Notes under the pieces: generated by a model
Databases searched by the model: none
Seen by the model: the letters and a program-made list of their open reading frames with translations, nothing else
Told to the model about the DNA's origin: nothing
Shown: piece after piece, positions 1 through 9,492 of the stretch
Layout: each line of letters starts with the position of its first letter
How positions within the stretch are numbered: position 1 is the stretch's first letter
Program-made: the position numbers and the translations under genes
Source of the DNA: Saccharomyces paradoxus
Lineage: Eukaryota; Ascomycota; Saccharomycetes; Saccharomycetales; Saccharomycetaceae
Length of the DNA stretch: 64,000 nucleotides
Direction of reading: 5' to 3'
Assembly: GCF_002079055.1 (NCBI RefSeq)
Contig: NC_047493.1
Span: forward strand, 930,001-994,000

Positions 1-204
1 CGAGGGAGGTCATCGATCAATTTAAGATTACGATCTTCGTATACTTGCCAAGACATAGTCTAAGTAAAAAGATTGGACGACAAAAATAACGACCGACATC
101 TTCGTTTATTGCTTCGCCTGTGCGGTGGAGCTGGAGCATTTTCCAGAAAACCAGCTCGGGAACACATCTTTGATGCCTACTCTGACAATGAACGAAATTA
201 AACT

Positions 205-221
205 GAAATTGATAGTCTACA
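205..221 (-). promoter_or_regulatory. Candidate Fzf1 (CS2-type) site upstream of YHB1
   Basis: Read on the minus strand, the site has the core CTATCA followed by ATTTC. It matches the CS2 consensus remembered for the zinc-finger activator Fzf1 at about 15 of 17 positions. YHB1 is a known Fzf1/nitrosative-stress target in S. cerevisiae. The site lies about 460 bp upstream of the YHB1 ATG. One site with two mismatches is only suggestive. Confidence 0.35.
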
Positions 222-563
222 CGGCAAATTATTCTACCTCTGCTAAGTTGCATCTTCCGGCCGATATAATGTGTTCTCTTTATCCAATAATGTCAAATTT
301 AAATAGTCGATTACTAATCGTCACTAAAATAGCGGACGCGCTTATGCATCTTCGACGGATTGTTTCCAGATCGTCCTCTAAGAAAGCAGTGCAGGGGCCC
401 CCTGTAAAACCTTCTTTTACTGACACTCACACATATGGTATTGGTGCCACCTGAAGATGCGGATATTATCTATTCTTTGTACGGAGATCCAAGGATAATT
501 ATTGTTGAATTGTTGCCGTTAAAGTTTCTCTTCAGTGATCAATTACAGGACCACTGATGAAAA

Positions 564-581
564 ATATATATATATATATAT
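564..581. repeat. AT dinucleotide microsatellite
   Basis: Nine AT units lie about 100 bp upstream of the YHB1 ATG, in what is probably the core promoter or 5' leader. Confidence 0.8.
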
Positions 582-677
582 GTAACAAATTGTAGACTAA
601 GGTAAAGAGAGGTGGCTTATTTTTACAATGTTTCATTCTCTAGCATTTTTAGTAAACCACTCAAGGTCCTGTTAACA

Positions 678-1877
678 ATGCTAGCCGAAAAAACCCGTGC
701 CATAATCAAAGCTACTGTCCCTGTTTTGGAACAGCAAGGTACTGTCATAACGCGTACGTTCTACAAAAATATGCTTACTGAACACACTGAATTACTTAAT
801 ATTTTTAATGGGACTAATCAAAAAGTTGGCGCCCAACCAAATGCCTTGGCCGTTACTGTTTTGGCAGCGGCTAAGAACATTGACGATTTGTCTGTACTTA
901 TGAATCATGTCAAACAAATTGGCCACAAGCATCGTGCTCTGCAAATTAAGCCCGAGCATTACCCAATAGTTGGGGAGTATCTACTTAAAGCCATTAAGGA
1001 AGTTTTAGGTGATGATGCAACTCCCGATATAATTAACGCATGGGGCGAGGCTTACCAAGCAATTGCTGACATCTTCATTACTGTTGAAAAAAAAATGTAC
1101 GAAGAAGCTTTATGGCCAGGTTGGAAGCCATTTGAAGTTACTGCCAAAGAGTACGTTGCTTCAGATATTGTTGAATTTACCGTTAAACCAAAGTCGGATT
1201 CTGGTATTGAATTGGAAAGCTTGCCAATAACCCCAGGTCAATATATTACAGTAAACACTCACCCAATTAGGCAGGAAAACCAATACGACGCCTTAAGACA
1301 CTACTCTCTTTGTTCCGCTTCAACTGACAGCGGCTTGAGATTTGCAGTAAAGATGGAAGCTGCCAGAGATAATTTTCCCGCAGGATTGGTCTCTGAATAT
1401 TTACACAAGGATGCTAAAGTTGGTGATGAAATTAAGCTGAGTGCTCCAGCCGGTGATTTTGCAATAAATAAAGACTTAATAAGCCAAAACGAAATTCCCT
1501 TGTTATTATTATCGTCTGGGGTTGGTGTCACGCCACTTTTAGCAATGTTAGAAGAACAAGTCAAATACAACCGAAACAGACCAATTTATTGGATTCAATC
1601 TTCCTACGATGAAAAGACACAAGCGTTCAAGGAACATGTGGATGATCTATTAGCCAAATGTTCGAACGTCGAGAAAATAATTGTACATACTGATACCGAA
1701 CCATTGATTGATGCCGCATTTTTGAAAGAAAGGTCGCCTGCTCATGCCGATGTCTACACTTGCGGCTCTTTAGCTTTTATGCAATCCATGATTGGTTTTC
1801 TAAAGGAACTGAAGTATCATGATGATATGATTCACTACGAGCCATTCGGTCCAAAGATGTCAACTGTCCAAGTTTAG
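678..1877 (+). CDS. YHB1: Flavohemoglobin (nitric oxide dioxygenase)
   Basis: Oxidises nitric oxide to nitrate using O2 and NAD(P)H, and protects against nitrosative stress in cytosol and mitochondrial matrix. The 399 residues equal the S. cerevisiae length. There is an N-terminal globin domain (about 1-140), a FAD-binding ferredoxin-reductase-like domain (about 150-260, with a RHYSLCSAS flavin motif), and a C-terminal NAD-binding domain (about 265-399, with a SSGVGVTPLLAM nucleotide loop and a CGSLAFM motif). The start was chosen at MLAEKTRA, the family start. The frame is open for 24 further codons upstream but contains no other ATG. The protein is clearly diverged from S. cerevisiae Yhb1 (I estimate 30-40 substitutions from memory). 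It is convergent with MIC26. Confidence 0.97.
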   Translation: MLAEKTRAIIKATVPVLEQQGTVITRTFYKNMLTEHTELLNIFNGTNQKVGAQPNALAVTVLAAAKNIDDLSVLMNHVKQIGHKHRALQIKPEHYPIVGEYLLKAIKEVLGDDATPDIINAWGEAYQAIADIFITVEKKMYEEALWPGWKPFEVTAKEYVASDIVEFTVKPKSDSGIELESLPITPGQYITVNTHPIRQENQYDALRHYSLCSASTDSGLRFAVKMEAARDNFPAGLVSEYLHKDAKVGDEIKLSAPAGDFAINKDLISQNEIPLLLLSSGVGVTPLLAMLEEQVKYNRNRPIYWIQSSYDEKTQAFKEHVDDLLAKCSNVEKIIVHTDTEPLIDAAFLKERSPAHADVYTCGSLAFMQSMIGFLKELKYHDDMIHYEPFGPKMSTVQV

Positions 1878-2140
1878 GCAATAAGCCTCCTAAAATACAA
1901 TTTATTCACCCATTTATTTGATGATAATTTGTATTTAATTTTCACGGTTTGAGAAATCATAGTACAAAATAAAACAAATTTTTACGAAATCTGGTAGAAA
2001 TACACGATATCGCTGTTAATCTTTTGTTGGTATACTGTGTTAGAAATCCTTGCGAGATTTCTATGTGGAATATTCAGATAGTATGTAAAGGTTGTGTATG
2101 TATTTATAAGATTATTCTAATACAGGGCAGGTGCTAGAGT

Positions 2141-2842
2141 TTATTTCACGTTTATACCAGTCCAATCTTTGATTGAATCCCCTGTTTTTTCTACATCCTT
2201 GTTCAGCCACTTCCTGGCATCATAGTAGCATTGCACAGATGCGGTACTAAATCTTTTAATTTCTTTCCATACATGATCTTGTCTCTCGACAAAGCGTGGA
2301 AAGGTGTTCATTTCCAAATCATGGATGAGATACATGGTGTTTCTGAAGGTAGTTGGCATTGCATATGCAAAACAACACGATCCCAGTATAATGGGCATGG
2401 TTGCACGAAGAAGCCATGTTTTTCTTCTTGTCAAGACAGAACCTGTCATGAAAGCAACCAAAATAGACGAGAATCCCGGTATTAGGCGTTCGTTTGGATC
2501 GGTATGTAAACTAGCAATCGTCGATGTGAAGTTCTGTTCACGAGCATAATATCTGCCGACGACGTTATCTACTTTTCTTGTTACCTTGTCCCATTTAGTA
2601 GAAAACTGTTTTCTTCTTTCGTTGAAAAATCTCTTCAGGTAATCAGGATCACGTACCGATATACCGTCTACCAGCTCATTTTCTCCGATAAACCTCATAA
2701 CCCTTTGCGAAAGAACACCTTGCTTAGCTTCCTTTTCATTAACATTGGCCTCTCTAGCCTCCGAGGAAACTACTATGGCGTTTTCTGGTGGAACAATCCT
2801 CTCTTCGACGGGGTCTAACTGACGATAAAAATCCTTTGTCAT
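2141..2842 (-). CDS. MIC26: MICOS complex subunit Mic26
   Basis: A 233-residue protein of the MICOS complex of the mitochondrial inner membrane, which maintains cristae junctions. It starts MTKDFYRQLDPVEER, as the S. cerevisiae protein does, and has the same length. The apolipoprotein O-like region holds a hydrophobic stretch at about 125-165 (ILVAFMTGSVL, then MPIILGSCCFAYAMP), consistent with one or two membrane segments. The C terminus is soluble and basic (DWTGINVK). A Reb1-type site lies 150 bp upstream. It is the first of seven consecutive minus-strand genes. Confidence 0.95.
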   Translation of the reverse strand: MTKDFYRQLDPVEERIVPPENAIVVSSEAREANVNEKEAKQGVLSQRVMRFIGENELVDGISVRDPDYLKRFFNERRKQFSTKWDKVTRKVDNVVGRYYAREQNFTSTIASLHTDPNERLIPGFSSILVAFMTGSVLTRRKTWLLRATMPIILGSCCFAYAMPTTFRNTMYLIHDLEMNTFPRFVERQDHVWKEIKRFSTASVQCYYDARKWLNKDVEKTGDSIKDWTGINVK

Positions 2843-3325
2843 TGTGTTCGTGCTATGTTAAATTAGTTGGTTTTTCTCTGCTTATCTTCCAGCGCTATAA
2901 TCGGTTATAAAGGCAACTTCTTTTCAACGCTACTATTATAGGGCAAGAGCTTATTCGTTTTCATTAGATAAAAAACAAAGCATTTAATGGTTACCCGCGC
3001 TTTGATAATAGATAGTAAAAAGGAACTTACTAGTACTCAATACTGAATCCTCCCATCAATCGTTTGAACATATTTGATGATTCCATGAACGGCAATGATA
3101 ATAGCTATGTATTAGAAACCGTTATTACATCATAAAATAAATGTTGGTTTAATTAATGTATAAAAATGCTTATATATGTGTTGATTAATAACCTTATCAA
3201 TGAAGGGGAAGAACTTTACGTAAAATTACAAATCTCCTTCCCCATTAGCCGTACTCTGGCTAAATGCGAAAACGAATACCAAAAAAAAAAAAAAATTAGC
3301 AGGGATTCTAAAAAGTTCACACCCC
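2843..3325. other. Intergenic region, MIC26 promoter
   Basis: This 483-bp A/T-rich spacer separates the SPG1 stop from the MIC26 start. It holds a Reb1-like TTACCCGC and an A-run near 3281-3295. I see no ORF or RNA gene. Confidence 0.6.
2991..2998 (+). promoter_or_regulatory. Reb1-type site upstream of MIC26
   Basis: TTACCCGC matches the core TTACCCG of the general regulatory factor Reb1, 150 bp upstream of the MIC26 ATG, where such sites usually lie in yeast promoters. Confidence 0.5.
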
Positions 3326-3613
3326 TTACATGATTGAAGAAAACATCAGATACGTCACTTCATCATCATCCATCATTTCTTGTAAACTCTTGCCCTTCGT
3401 CATAGCTTCCCTCTGCCCCATACCCGTTATAGACATCTTAGTTGTGTCTACACCGTTGATTCTGTCTAAGCTATGTGCAGGAACCGTATAGCCCCTTCTC
3501 ATGTATGCGGTCGGTACCACAGCAGCACCAACCAGCCCTAACATGATATATCTAAACTTTGGGGTTCTTACGACTCGTTGTGCCTCTGAATATATTCCTG
3601 AATCCAACTTCAT
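3326..3613 (-). CDS. SPG1: Stationary-phase survival protein Spg1
   Basis: A 95-residue small protein, the same length as S. cerevisiae Spg1, which is needed for survival in stationary phase at high temperature and is found with mitochondria. The N terminus (MKLDSGIYSEAQRVVR) is identical as far as I recall. A short hydrophobic segment at about 23-36 (IMLGLVGAAVVPTAY) could span or associate with a membrane. The C terminus ends MMDDDEVTYLMFSSIM. Most differences from S. cerevisiae cluster at about 50-70. No enzyme motif is visible. Confidence 0.93.
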   Translation of the reverse strand: MKLDSGIYSEAQRVVRTPKFRYIMLGLVGAAVVPTAYMRRGYTVPAHSLDRINGVDTTKMSITGMGQREAMTKGKSLQEMMDDDEVTYLMFSSIM

Positions 3614-4101
3614 TCCAGTAAATTTTATTATTGTGTTTTATGCGCTAATTATATTTGTAATTTATGAAACCTATTAATTCTGGTCGTGCCATAAATACAT
3701 CTTCGGGATATGCCGGGACAGTAAGAAAGAGATTCAGCAGTTCTTTTTATATGAAGAATCTCTCATATCGCGAAGGATTTTCAACAGTAATATTCAAACA
3801 TCCCGTAGGTCGTCTCTCCATTCAATAACCAGCTATTACTCCATTTATTGGGAAGATGTAAGGCTTCTTATCCCTTGTAAAGGGTACCTTATTGATCTCC
3901 CTTTTCAGTGCGGCTGAGACAACCTACAGAGAAAATCGAAAGCAGAACTACTAAAAGAAATATAATATTATATCTTTATCAAAATGTATGTATGAATGGA
4001 GTAATGTCCCCCCCAGACCTCTGCTGCGGGGTGGTTTTGATCGTTCATGCGCTAATTTTTCGTTCAGTATTTTTTGCTAATTTTACCTGTATCAGACTGG
4101 T
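3614..4101. other. Intergenic region, SPG1 promoter
   Basis: This 488-bp spacer holds a CAAGGGAT octamer on the minus strand (3870-3877) inside a small CCCTT-GTA-AAGGG palindrome. The octamer is a one-mismatch match to the post-diauxic-shift element. The overlapping 87-codon plus-strand ORF runs into YGR237C and is not supported. Confidence 0.5.
3870..3877 (-). promoter_or_regulatory. PDS-like element (Gis1/Rph1 type) upstream of SPG1
   Basis: Read on the minus strand this is CAAGGGAT, against a consensus of TWAGGGAT (first base differs). It lies about 257 bp upstream of SPG1. The gene's stationary-phase role makes the match plausible but not proven. Confidence 0.35.
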
Positions 4102-6459
4102 TCAACCGAACACTTTTTTGAAGATCGAGCCAAATTTACTTTTTTTCTTCTTTTCAGACCTCTTAAATTGATGATCGTTTGTTGAGGATGACGAACTGTC
4201 CTTTTTGCTATTGCCTGATTTGGTGCTTTCGGTGGTTTTCGTCCTTGAAACGTGGTTATGATGATGATGGTGGTGATGCGCTTTTTTCTGTCCTAAAGAG
4301 GATGACGTAGAGGATGTTCTGGGTGATAGCCCCGCGGATTTTGTTTTTCTCATTGGATGTGAAGTGAACTTCGTTTTTGGATCCTCATTTTCCCATTTTA
4401 GCGCCGTCTTAATATGGGGTGTAGCGGCAGTGTCGTGGTTATAAATGTCATCTACCATGGACTTTACTTTATAAATACCGTTATTATTGAATTGTATTCT
4501 TGAACTACGCTTTGAGCTGCGCCTAGAGTTTCTTGACTCTACAGGAGTTAGTTTTCGGCCAGAACTGTCATACTTCATAAGGGTGTTATCATCCAACAGT
4601 ACTTGTCTCGACGGCTTTGGCCTAACGTATCCCATCTTATCGAAGAACTCCATTTCTTCCTTTTTTTCCGGTGAGATTGGGAAGTACTCGTTTACAGAGG
4701 CTACTGACTCATCACTATCACTTTCTTCATCATCCGAATCAACCACTTTGTGTTTGGTGAAAGGGTTTTCTAAGGTTCTTCTAATTAGTGCACTTAACCA
4801 TTGCAATCTTTCCTTCTTTCTTACTTCAGTTTTCAAATCATCGGTGTGTTCTTCCTCATTTTCATCCATTCTAGGTTTTATCAAAAGTTCCGGTTTGATG
4901 AATTCGAATGGTACGACAAAAGCTGGCATGGCAAAGTGTTTCATTAAAAAAAATGGTAGCTTTACTTTCCCATTTCTAAATTTAATTTGAATGTTGGCGC
5001 TAACAGTGCTGATTACTTGCAAACTTGGCCTATACAGAGAGGTCGCACATATTATGGCAGATCTTGTCGAATCTTCTTTTACCATCTCAATACTAATCCT
5101 AACTATTTTAGTTGCCAATCTTTTCGCATAGTAATTTAAAATATTGCTACAGGTCTGCTTCGCCTCATCATGAATAGCTTCTATTCTTATCCCGGTTGAT
5201 AATGGACTCGATGGATCTGGACCTACAAGGCTATGTGACGCTGTGGTCATGCTTTCACTAGTATTGCTGGCCATTCTTTCTAAGCGGTGTTTTCTTTTCT
5301 CCTTATAGGCCAGAGTATCAATTTTGGCTTCAAACTCAGGAATTGTCGTAATTATGACTAAATGATCTCCATTTCTTGCCAAATTTTCAACGTACCAGTC
5401 CACGGATGACCATGTATATCTCCTACCTGATATATAACATGAAACGACTCTCAAATCTACATCATCATCTTTCTCTTTGCAATTGAGCCTATCTTTTGTC
5501 TTGGAAACATAATCTTCATAGTTTGAGTGATCAATAGTCATTGAAATCGCATTATGAACAATGGTAGGCCTTGATGGATAAATTGCTGCCAAAGGATCCG
5601 TTACGTTGTTCAAATCTGTTTTTGATTCTGTTGTGTTCAAATAGACTGGAACTTGCTCGCCGAAATCAAATTGATCTATTTTAGTCTTGTTTGACCTCCC
5701 TTTACTTATATAAAACTCTTCCAACTTGGCCAATTCTTCGTCTGTCATCCCCGCAAACGATTTAGATCTTTTCTTTGCGCCTTCCATGTTCTCGCTTTCG
5801 GATAAATCTACCATTGACTTGGTTTCAATTCTATCTTCTACTTCGTTAAGATTCGCAAAGGCAGCTTGGGTATAGCCTTTCCTTGATCCCGAATTTTTTT
5901 GAGTGTTTCTTTCAGTCATTTTGGTCATTTTCCTTTCTAGCTCAAAATCTAAGTCACCAATATCAATATCATCAATAGGACCCTGTTCATCAGCAGCTTT
6001 TCGAGATTTTTTTAGGACGGATACTTTTGGAGGAGGAGGTAATCTCACTGAAGTTCTTCTCCTTGACCTGAACATTGGAGATTCACTTCTACTTCTTTCA
6101 ACGCTGGGCGATCTCAGATAGTTTTTGGAGGGATCATGTGCTACAGGTGAAAACATCTGAGTATACAAGTGAGGAATTCCACCTGTTGAAGATGTTGGGG
6201 TTTCTACTTGGGGTGGCGGAGAAGCTTCTTCGTCTTCAGGTGAATCCAGATTTTCGTCAGTTGTAAGTTCATTAGAACCTCGACTACCGGTCAAAGTGTT
6301 TTTGTAAACAGGATTAAATTGTGGAGGTATATGTAAGAAATGATTATTCAAGCCAACATGATGACTGTCATTCTTGATAATTGTTGCTTGATCATCAATT
6401 AAGGAAGGTGCCAGATCATCAAACGAAATATGCTTCGTGAATGCCTTTGCAGACAACAT
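4102..6459 (-). CDS. Uncharacterised protein YGR237C with a USP-like fold region
   Basis: 785 residues, the same length as S. cerevisiae YGR237C, whose function is unknown. The N-terminal third is low-complexity and Ser/Pro-rich (PPPPKVSVLKK at about 141-151). At about 336-521, beta-alpha segments resemble a universal-stress-protein (UspA-like) Rossmann fold: LRVVSCYISG followed by a helix, DHLVIITTIPEF, a long insertion, a helix, ATKIVRISIEMV, SAIICATSLYRPSL, and a final MPAFVVPFEF strand. The tail is basic and Ser-rich, with seven consecutive His (about 728-734) and the ending FGSIFKKVFG, which could be an amphipathic membrane-binding helix. Gene identity is secure; the fold is inferred from pattern only. 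Confidence 0.9.
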   Translation of the reverse strand: MLSAKAFTKHISFDDLAPSLIDDQATIIKNDSHHVGLNNHFLHIPPQFNPVYKNTLTGSRGSNELTTDENLDSPEDEEASPPPQVETPTSSTGGIPHLYTQMFSPVAHDPSKNYLRSPSVERSRSESPMFRSRRRTSVRLPPPPKVSVLKKSRKAADEQGPIDDIDIGDLDFELERKMTKMTERNTQKNSGSRKGYTQAAFANLNEVEDRIETKSMVDLSESENMEGAKKRSKSFAGMTDEELAKLEEFYISKGRSNKTKIDQFDFGEQVPVYLNTTESKTDLNNVTDPLAAIYPSRPTIVHNAISMTIDHSNYEDYVSKTKDRLNCKEKDDDVDLRVVSCYISGRRYTWSSVDWYVENLARNGDHLVIITTIPEFEAKIDTLAYKEKRKHRLERMASNTSESMTTASHSLVGPDPSSPLSTGIRIEAIHDEAKQTCSNILNYYAKRLATKIVRISIEMVKEDSTRSAIICATSLYRPSLQVISTVSANIQIKFRNGKVKLPFFLMKHFAMPAFVVPFEFIKPELLIKPRMDENEEEHTDDLKTEVRKKERLQWLSALIRRTLENPFTKHKVVDSDDEESDSDESVASVNEYFPISPEKKEEMEFFDKMGYVRPKPSRQVLLDDNTLMKYDSSGRKLTPVESRNSRRSSKRSSRIQFNNNGIYKVKSMVDDIYNHDTAATPHIKTALKWENEDPKTKFTSHPMRKTKSAGLSPRTSSTSSSLGQKKAHHHHHHHNHVSRTKTTESTKSGNSKKDSSSSSTNDHQFKRSEKKKKSKFGSIFKKVFG

Positions 6460-6837
6460 CTCGTCTTATCTCTATTATAGCTCAGCAGTTTTGTGCCAGG
6501 GATTACAGCTTTCCCTTATGTATAATGCGACAATATTCAGCTTTTTCAATTTACCTTTTTATTTATCCTTCTAAACAGTTTCGCTTCGTTAAGGGTCCTT
6601 CTGGCTTTGCAAAGGTATGCTCACCTAAAATCCCCCTAGAAAAACGGGTTCTTTACCCGGCGAATAATAATAAGCGCGGCTACTAACGTTGCACCATTAA
6701 AATATTAACCTTAAAACGCTTGATAGGCGATAATATCATCTCTTTCTTTTAATATTTAATGTTTACAACGTCCGTATAGATATCTAAATGTCTTTTTATA
6801 CTTTCTACGTATCCCTTTCCAAGGGCATAACAGCATC
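6460..6837. other. Intergenic region, YGR237C promoter
   Basis: This 378-bp spacer contains one perfect Reb1 site (6653-6660). No gene is seen. Confidence 0.6.
6653..6660 (+). promoter_or_regulatory. Reb1 site upstream of YGR237C
   Basis: TTACCCGG is a full consensus match, 194 bp upstream of the YGR237C ATG. Confidence 0.6.
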
Positions 6838-9492
6838 TTACTGTGGCTGTCTTTTTTGTTCGAGAATATACAGTCTTTTTTTTAAAGCTAGAAGTTCGTC
6901 CTTAAGGGAGTCTCTATTTTCCTTCGACATATACAGTTCCGCTTTTAGATTGTTGACTTTCATCCTGTGGAACGCACCTAAATTGCGGTGAGTGATGGCG
7001 CTGTGCTGTTCTTGTTTGTCATCTTGTTCGGCTTGTTCCGTTTTGATTCTATCGATTTCTTGCTGCAATTGGTACGTGCATTTACGATATTTTTCGAGCT
7101 CGGATAGGGATAAGTCAATAGCTTTCTTGGTTAGGTCCATAGATTTCAAGCTTCCGTCGGATATTTTTTTTAGGGCTTCCAACTTGTTGTTATTGTCCAG
7201 TAGGTTAGCTCGCAAAGAATCTCTTTCACCATTAAGCTTTTGAGTTTCAAGCTGCAATTTCTCTTTGGTACGCGCGGCCTCATACATCTCATTTATTATT
7301 TTTTCCATTTTCTTCAGCGGATCTTCCTTATATATCTCATTATCTTTCTCATCCAAAGGTGGTTGGGCGCTAGTAGGGTTGTTTTTTAATAATTTACCCA
7401 AATAACAGGATGAATCTTTCAAATGAGTAAGAAGTTCGAGATTCTTTTTTTGCATCTTATTTACAAGGGTTTGATTCTGGTGGTTCAAAATATCACATTT
7501 ATTCTTAAGGTCGACGACATCCCTTTTGATAGCGCCATCTTCAAAGCATCTCTCAAGTTTAATATTCTGGATTTTAATTTGGTTAAGGATTTTATTTGCT
7601 TGAGATAATTTTACCATCAATGAATTTTCTAAATCACTATTTCTAGATTTTAAAAAGGTTTTCTGGATTTCTAAATTTTTAAGCCGTGCTGTTTGGAAGT
7701 TGGAATCTTTTGAAGCTTCTTTGATTACCGTCAGTCTCTGGACCTCCTTTTCTAATTCTGATATATGTCTTGCTGTTTCAAGTTCCTTTTGTTGCGCTTC
7801 GAGGTGCAGTGTTTGTAGGTTTCGGTTTAGATCATCGTATAAACTTTTGGGAATTACTTTGCAATTTGATGTGTCCTTAAATGGGGGGAAACCGTATTGC
7901 TCTGCATTTATGGCTAGTCCTTGTAGAACAGGAATATTACTTTTAGTTATTTCGATATTAGGTTGAGAACTATTTTCATGAATGGCTATACCGGCTTTTG
8001 GAGATAGTGACGTCTTTTCTTCTGTATCAGATTTTTGTGTAAATGCCTTATTACCCAAAGAACTGGTGTAACTTCCGGCCCCTTCATCAATATCATTAAA
8101 GGTTGAAAATTTGGGTAACCTTGGTGTAAGAATATTTATCATCTCTCGATTTTCGCCTTCAGTAGCATTAGAAGTTGTAAAGTTCCCTGAAGAAATACCA
8201 GAAACATTTTCTCCTGCAAGTAGTGATTCACCCATTATTCCCGGACATAGTTCATCCAAAAGCGATAAATCTAAAGTGTATAGTAAAGTTCCTTCGCCTT
8301 TGTCAGTTTCCGAAGTGTGTAAGTCTTGAATGGTTGGATTGGCATAATCGAATTTATCACCACCCATGATAAGAAGTTTCTCGTTCTTCATTAAGGTTAA
8401 GGAATGCCCGGATCGTTCTTGCGGTATACCCTCCTTTATACGGGGAAGCTTATACCATTTTAGGGATATCAAGTTTAAGAAATAAACATCATTGGAATAT
8501 GTGTTGTGGATACCCTTACCGCCAAACACACACATTAAATGTCTATATACCACACTAGCATGCTCTTGTATTGGTAGAGGTTTTTCACCTGTGGTTTCAA
8601 TTTTCGACCAGTCATTTTGTATCGGATCGTAACAGTATGTATCATTGCTTATTGTCTTCGGAGTTTTCCCACCAAATACCCATAATTTGTTGTCATAAGT
8701 CACCATTGTATGATTTGTTAGGGGGGGAGGCAGGGTGCTGATAGGTTCTAAGAACTCCCAATGAGAATTCGGCCTACGGAATGATGATAAATCGAACACG
8801 ACCAGATCGTTGAAATAAGTCTCATCTATTTGTCCGCCGAAAAGATATAATTTAGTTTGCATAGGGTTGTTAGCAATTATAGAAATTTTATGGCCATACC
8901 TGCCCAACGGCCTAGGGCCGATGGGTTGTGGTATAGTCCACTTATAAGAATTAATATTGAAAAGATAAAGATCATCATCCAACAATCTGTTCTTATTTAG
9001 CTTGTGTGTATCGCCGCCAAATACAACATAGGCATTGCCACAAATAGTAGACGCATGTCCTACTCGGGGGGGAGGCGTATTTTGATCAATTTCGATCGTC
9101 TTGGAAGTAAAGCTGGTACCATTTGCATTAGCGGTTATTTGCCAAACATCCCCATATACCGATTGATCGTATAGTCCACCAGTCACAAAAATTCTGTTGT
9201 CGTTCGTAACAATAAATGAGGAGGAGTGACGATAACGGGGAAATGGAGAGGTTTTCAATTTGACCCTATTCCAGATATACTTCTTTGTTGTATTCCTGCG
9301 CTCTGAGGGCGAGGGCAGGGCGGTCGACGCGCCTGATATACTCCTATGCTGATTTGAAGGTAGCATTGGTGTTACTATTCGGGTATTGTTTTGATTATCC
9401 ATAAAGGCTATCGCTCTAGGCACAGTTTGCGCTGAAATCAGGGAGGGACCCGTGTCCGGAGATACCTTCTTTGTCAACTTGAAAGGTACCAT
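6838..9492 (-). CDS. KEL2: Kelch-repeat cell-polarity and mitotic-exit protein Kel2
   Basis: 884 residues (S. cerevisiae about 882). Kel2 pairs with Kel1 and acts in cell fusion, polarised growth and negative regulation of mitotic exit. Kelch blades occupy about 70-400: repeated glycine-glycine turns (FVTGGLYD, VVFGGD, YLFGGQ, WVFGGK, CVFGGKG, LIMGGD) with trailing W and Y residues predict a beta-propeller. A Ser/Thr-rich linker follows (about 400-550). Long heptad-rich segments from about 555 to the end (LEKEVQRLTVIKEA, LYILEQKRQPQ) predict coiled coils. The start MVPFKL is the family start. Confidence 0.95.
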   Translation of the reverse strand: MVPFKLTKKVSPDTGPSLISAQTVPRAIAFMDNQNNTRIVTPMLPSNQHRSISGASTALPSPSERRNTTKKYIWNRVKLKTSPFPRYRHSSSFIVTNDNRIFVTGGLYDQSVYGDVWQITANANGTSFTSKTIEIDQNTPPPRVGHASTICGNAYVVFGGDTHKLNKNRLLDDDLYLFNINSYKWTIPQPIGPRPLGRYGHKISIIANNPMQTKLYLFGGQIDETYFNDLVVFDLSSFRRPNSHWEFLEPISTLPPPLTNHTMVTYDNKLWVFGGKTPKTISNDTYCYDPIQNDWSKIETTGEKPLPIQEHASVVYRHLMCVFGGKGIHNTYSNDVYFLNLISLKWYKLPRIKEGIPQERSGHSLTLMKNEKLLIMGGDKFDYANPTIQDLHTSETDKGEGTLLYTLDLSLLDELCPGIMGESLLAGENVSGISSGNFTTSNATEGENREMINILTPRLPKFSTFNDIDEGAGSYTSSLGNKAFTQKSDTEEKTSLSPKAGIAIHENSSQPNIEITKSNIPVLQGLAINAEQYGFPPFKDTSNCKVIPKSLYDDLNRNLQTLHLEAQQKELETARHISELEKEVQRLTVIKEASKDSNFQTARLKNLEIQKTFLKSRNSDLENSLMVKLSQANKILNQIKIQNIKLERCFEDGAIKRDVVDLKNKCDILNHQNQTLVNKMQKKNLELLTHLKDSSCYLGKLLKNNPTSAQPPLDEKDNEIYKEDPLKKMEKIINEMYEAARTKEKLQLETQKLNGERDSLRANLLDNNNKLEALKKISDGSLKSMDLTKKAIDLSLSELEKYRKCTYQLQQEIDRIKTEQAEQDDKQEQHSAITHRNLGAFHRMKVNNLKAELYMSKENRDSLKDELLALKKRLYILEQKRQPQ

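Larger units (their letters stand above)
1..677. other. Intergenic region upstream of YHB1
   Basis: No gene is supported here. A 109-codon plus-strand ORF (125-454) and a 78-codon minus-strand ORF overlap but resemble no family I know. By synteny the next gene to the left would be PHO81 on the minus strand, whose start lies outside the window, so this is the YHB1 side of a long divergent promoter. It holds an Fzf1-like site at 205-221 and an 18-bp AT dinucleotide run at 564-581. The reading frame leading into YHB1 is open from 606. Confidence 0.7.
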
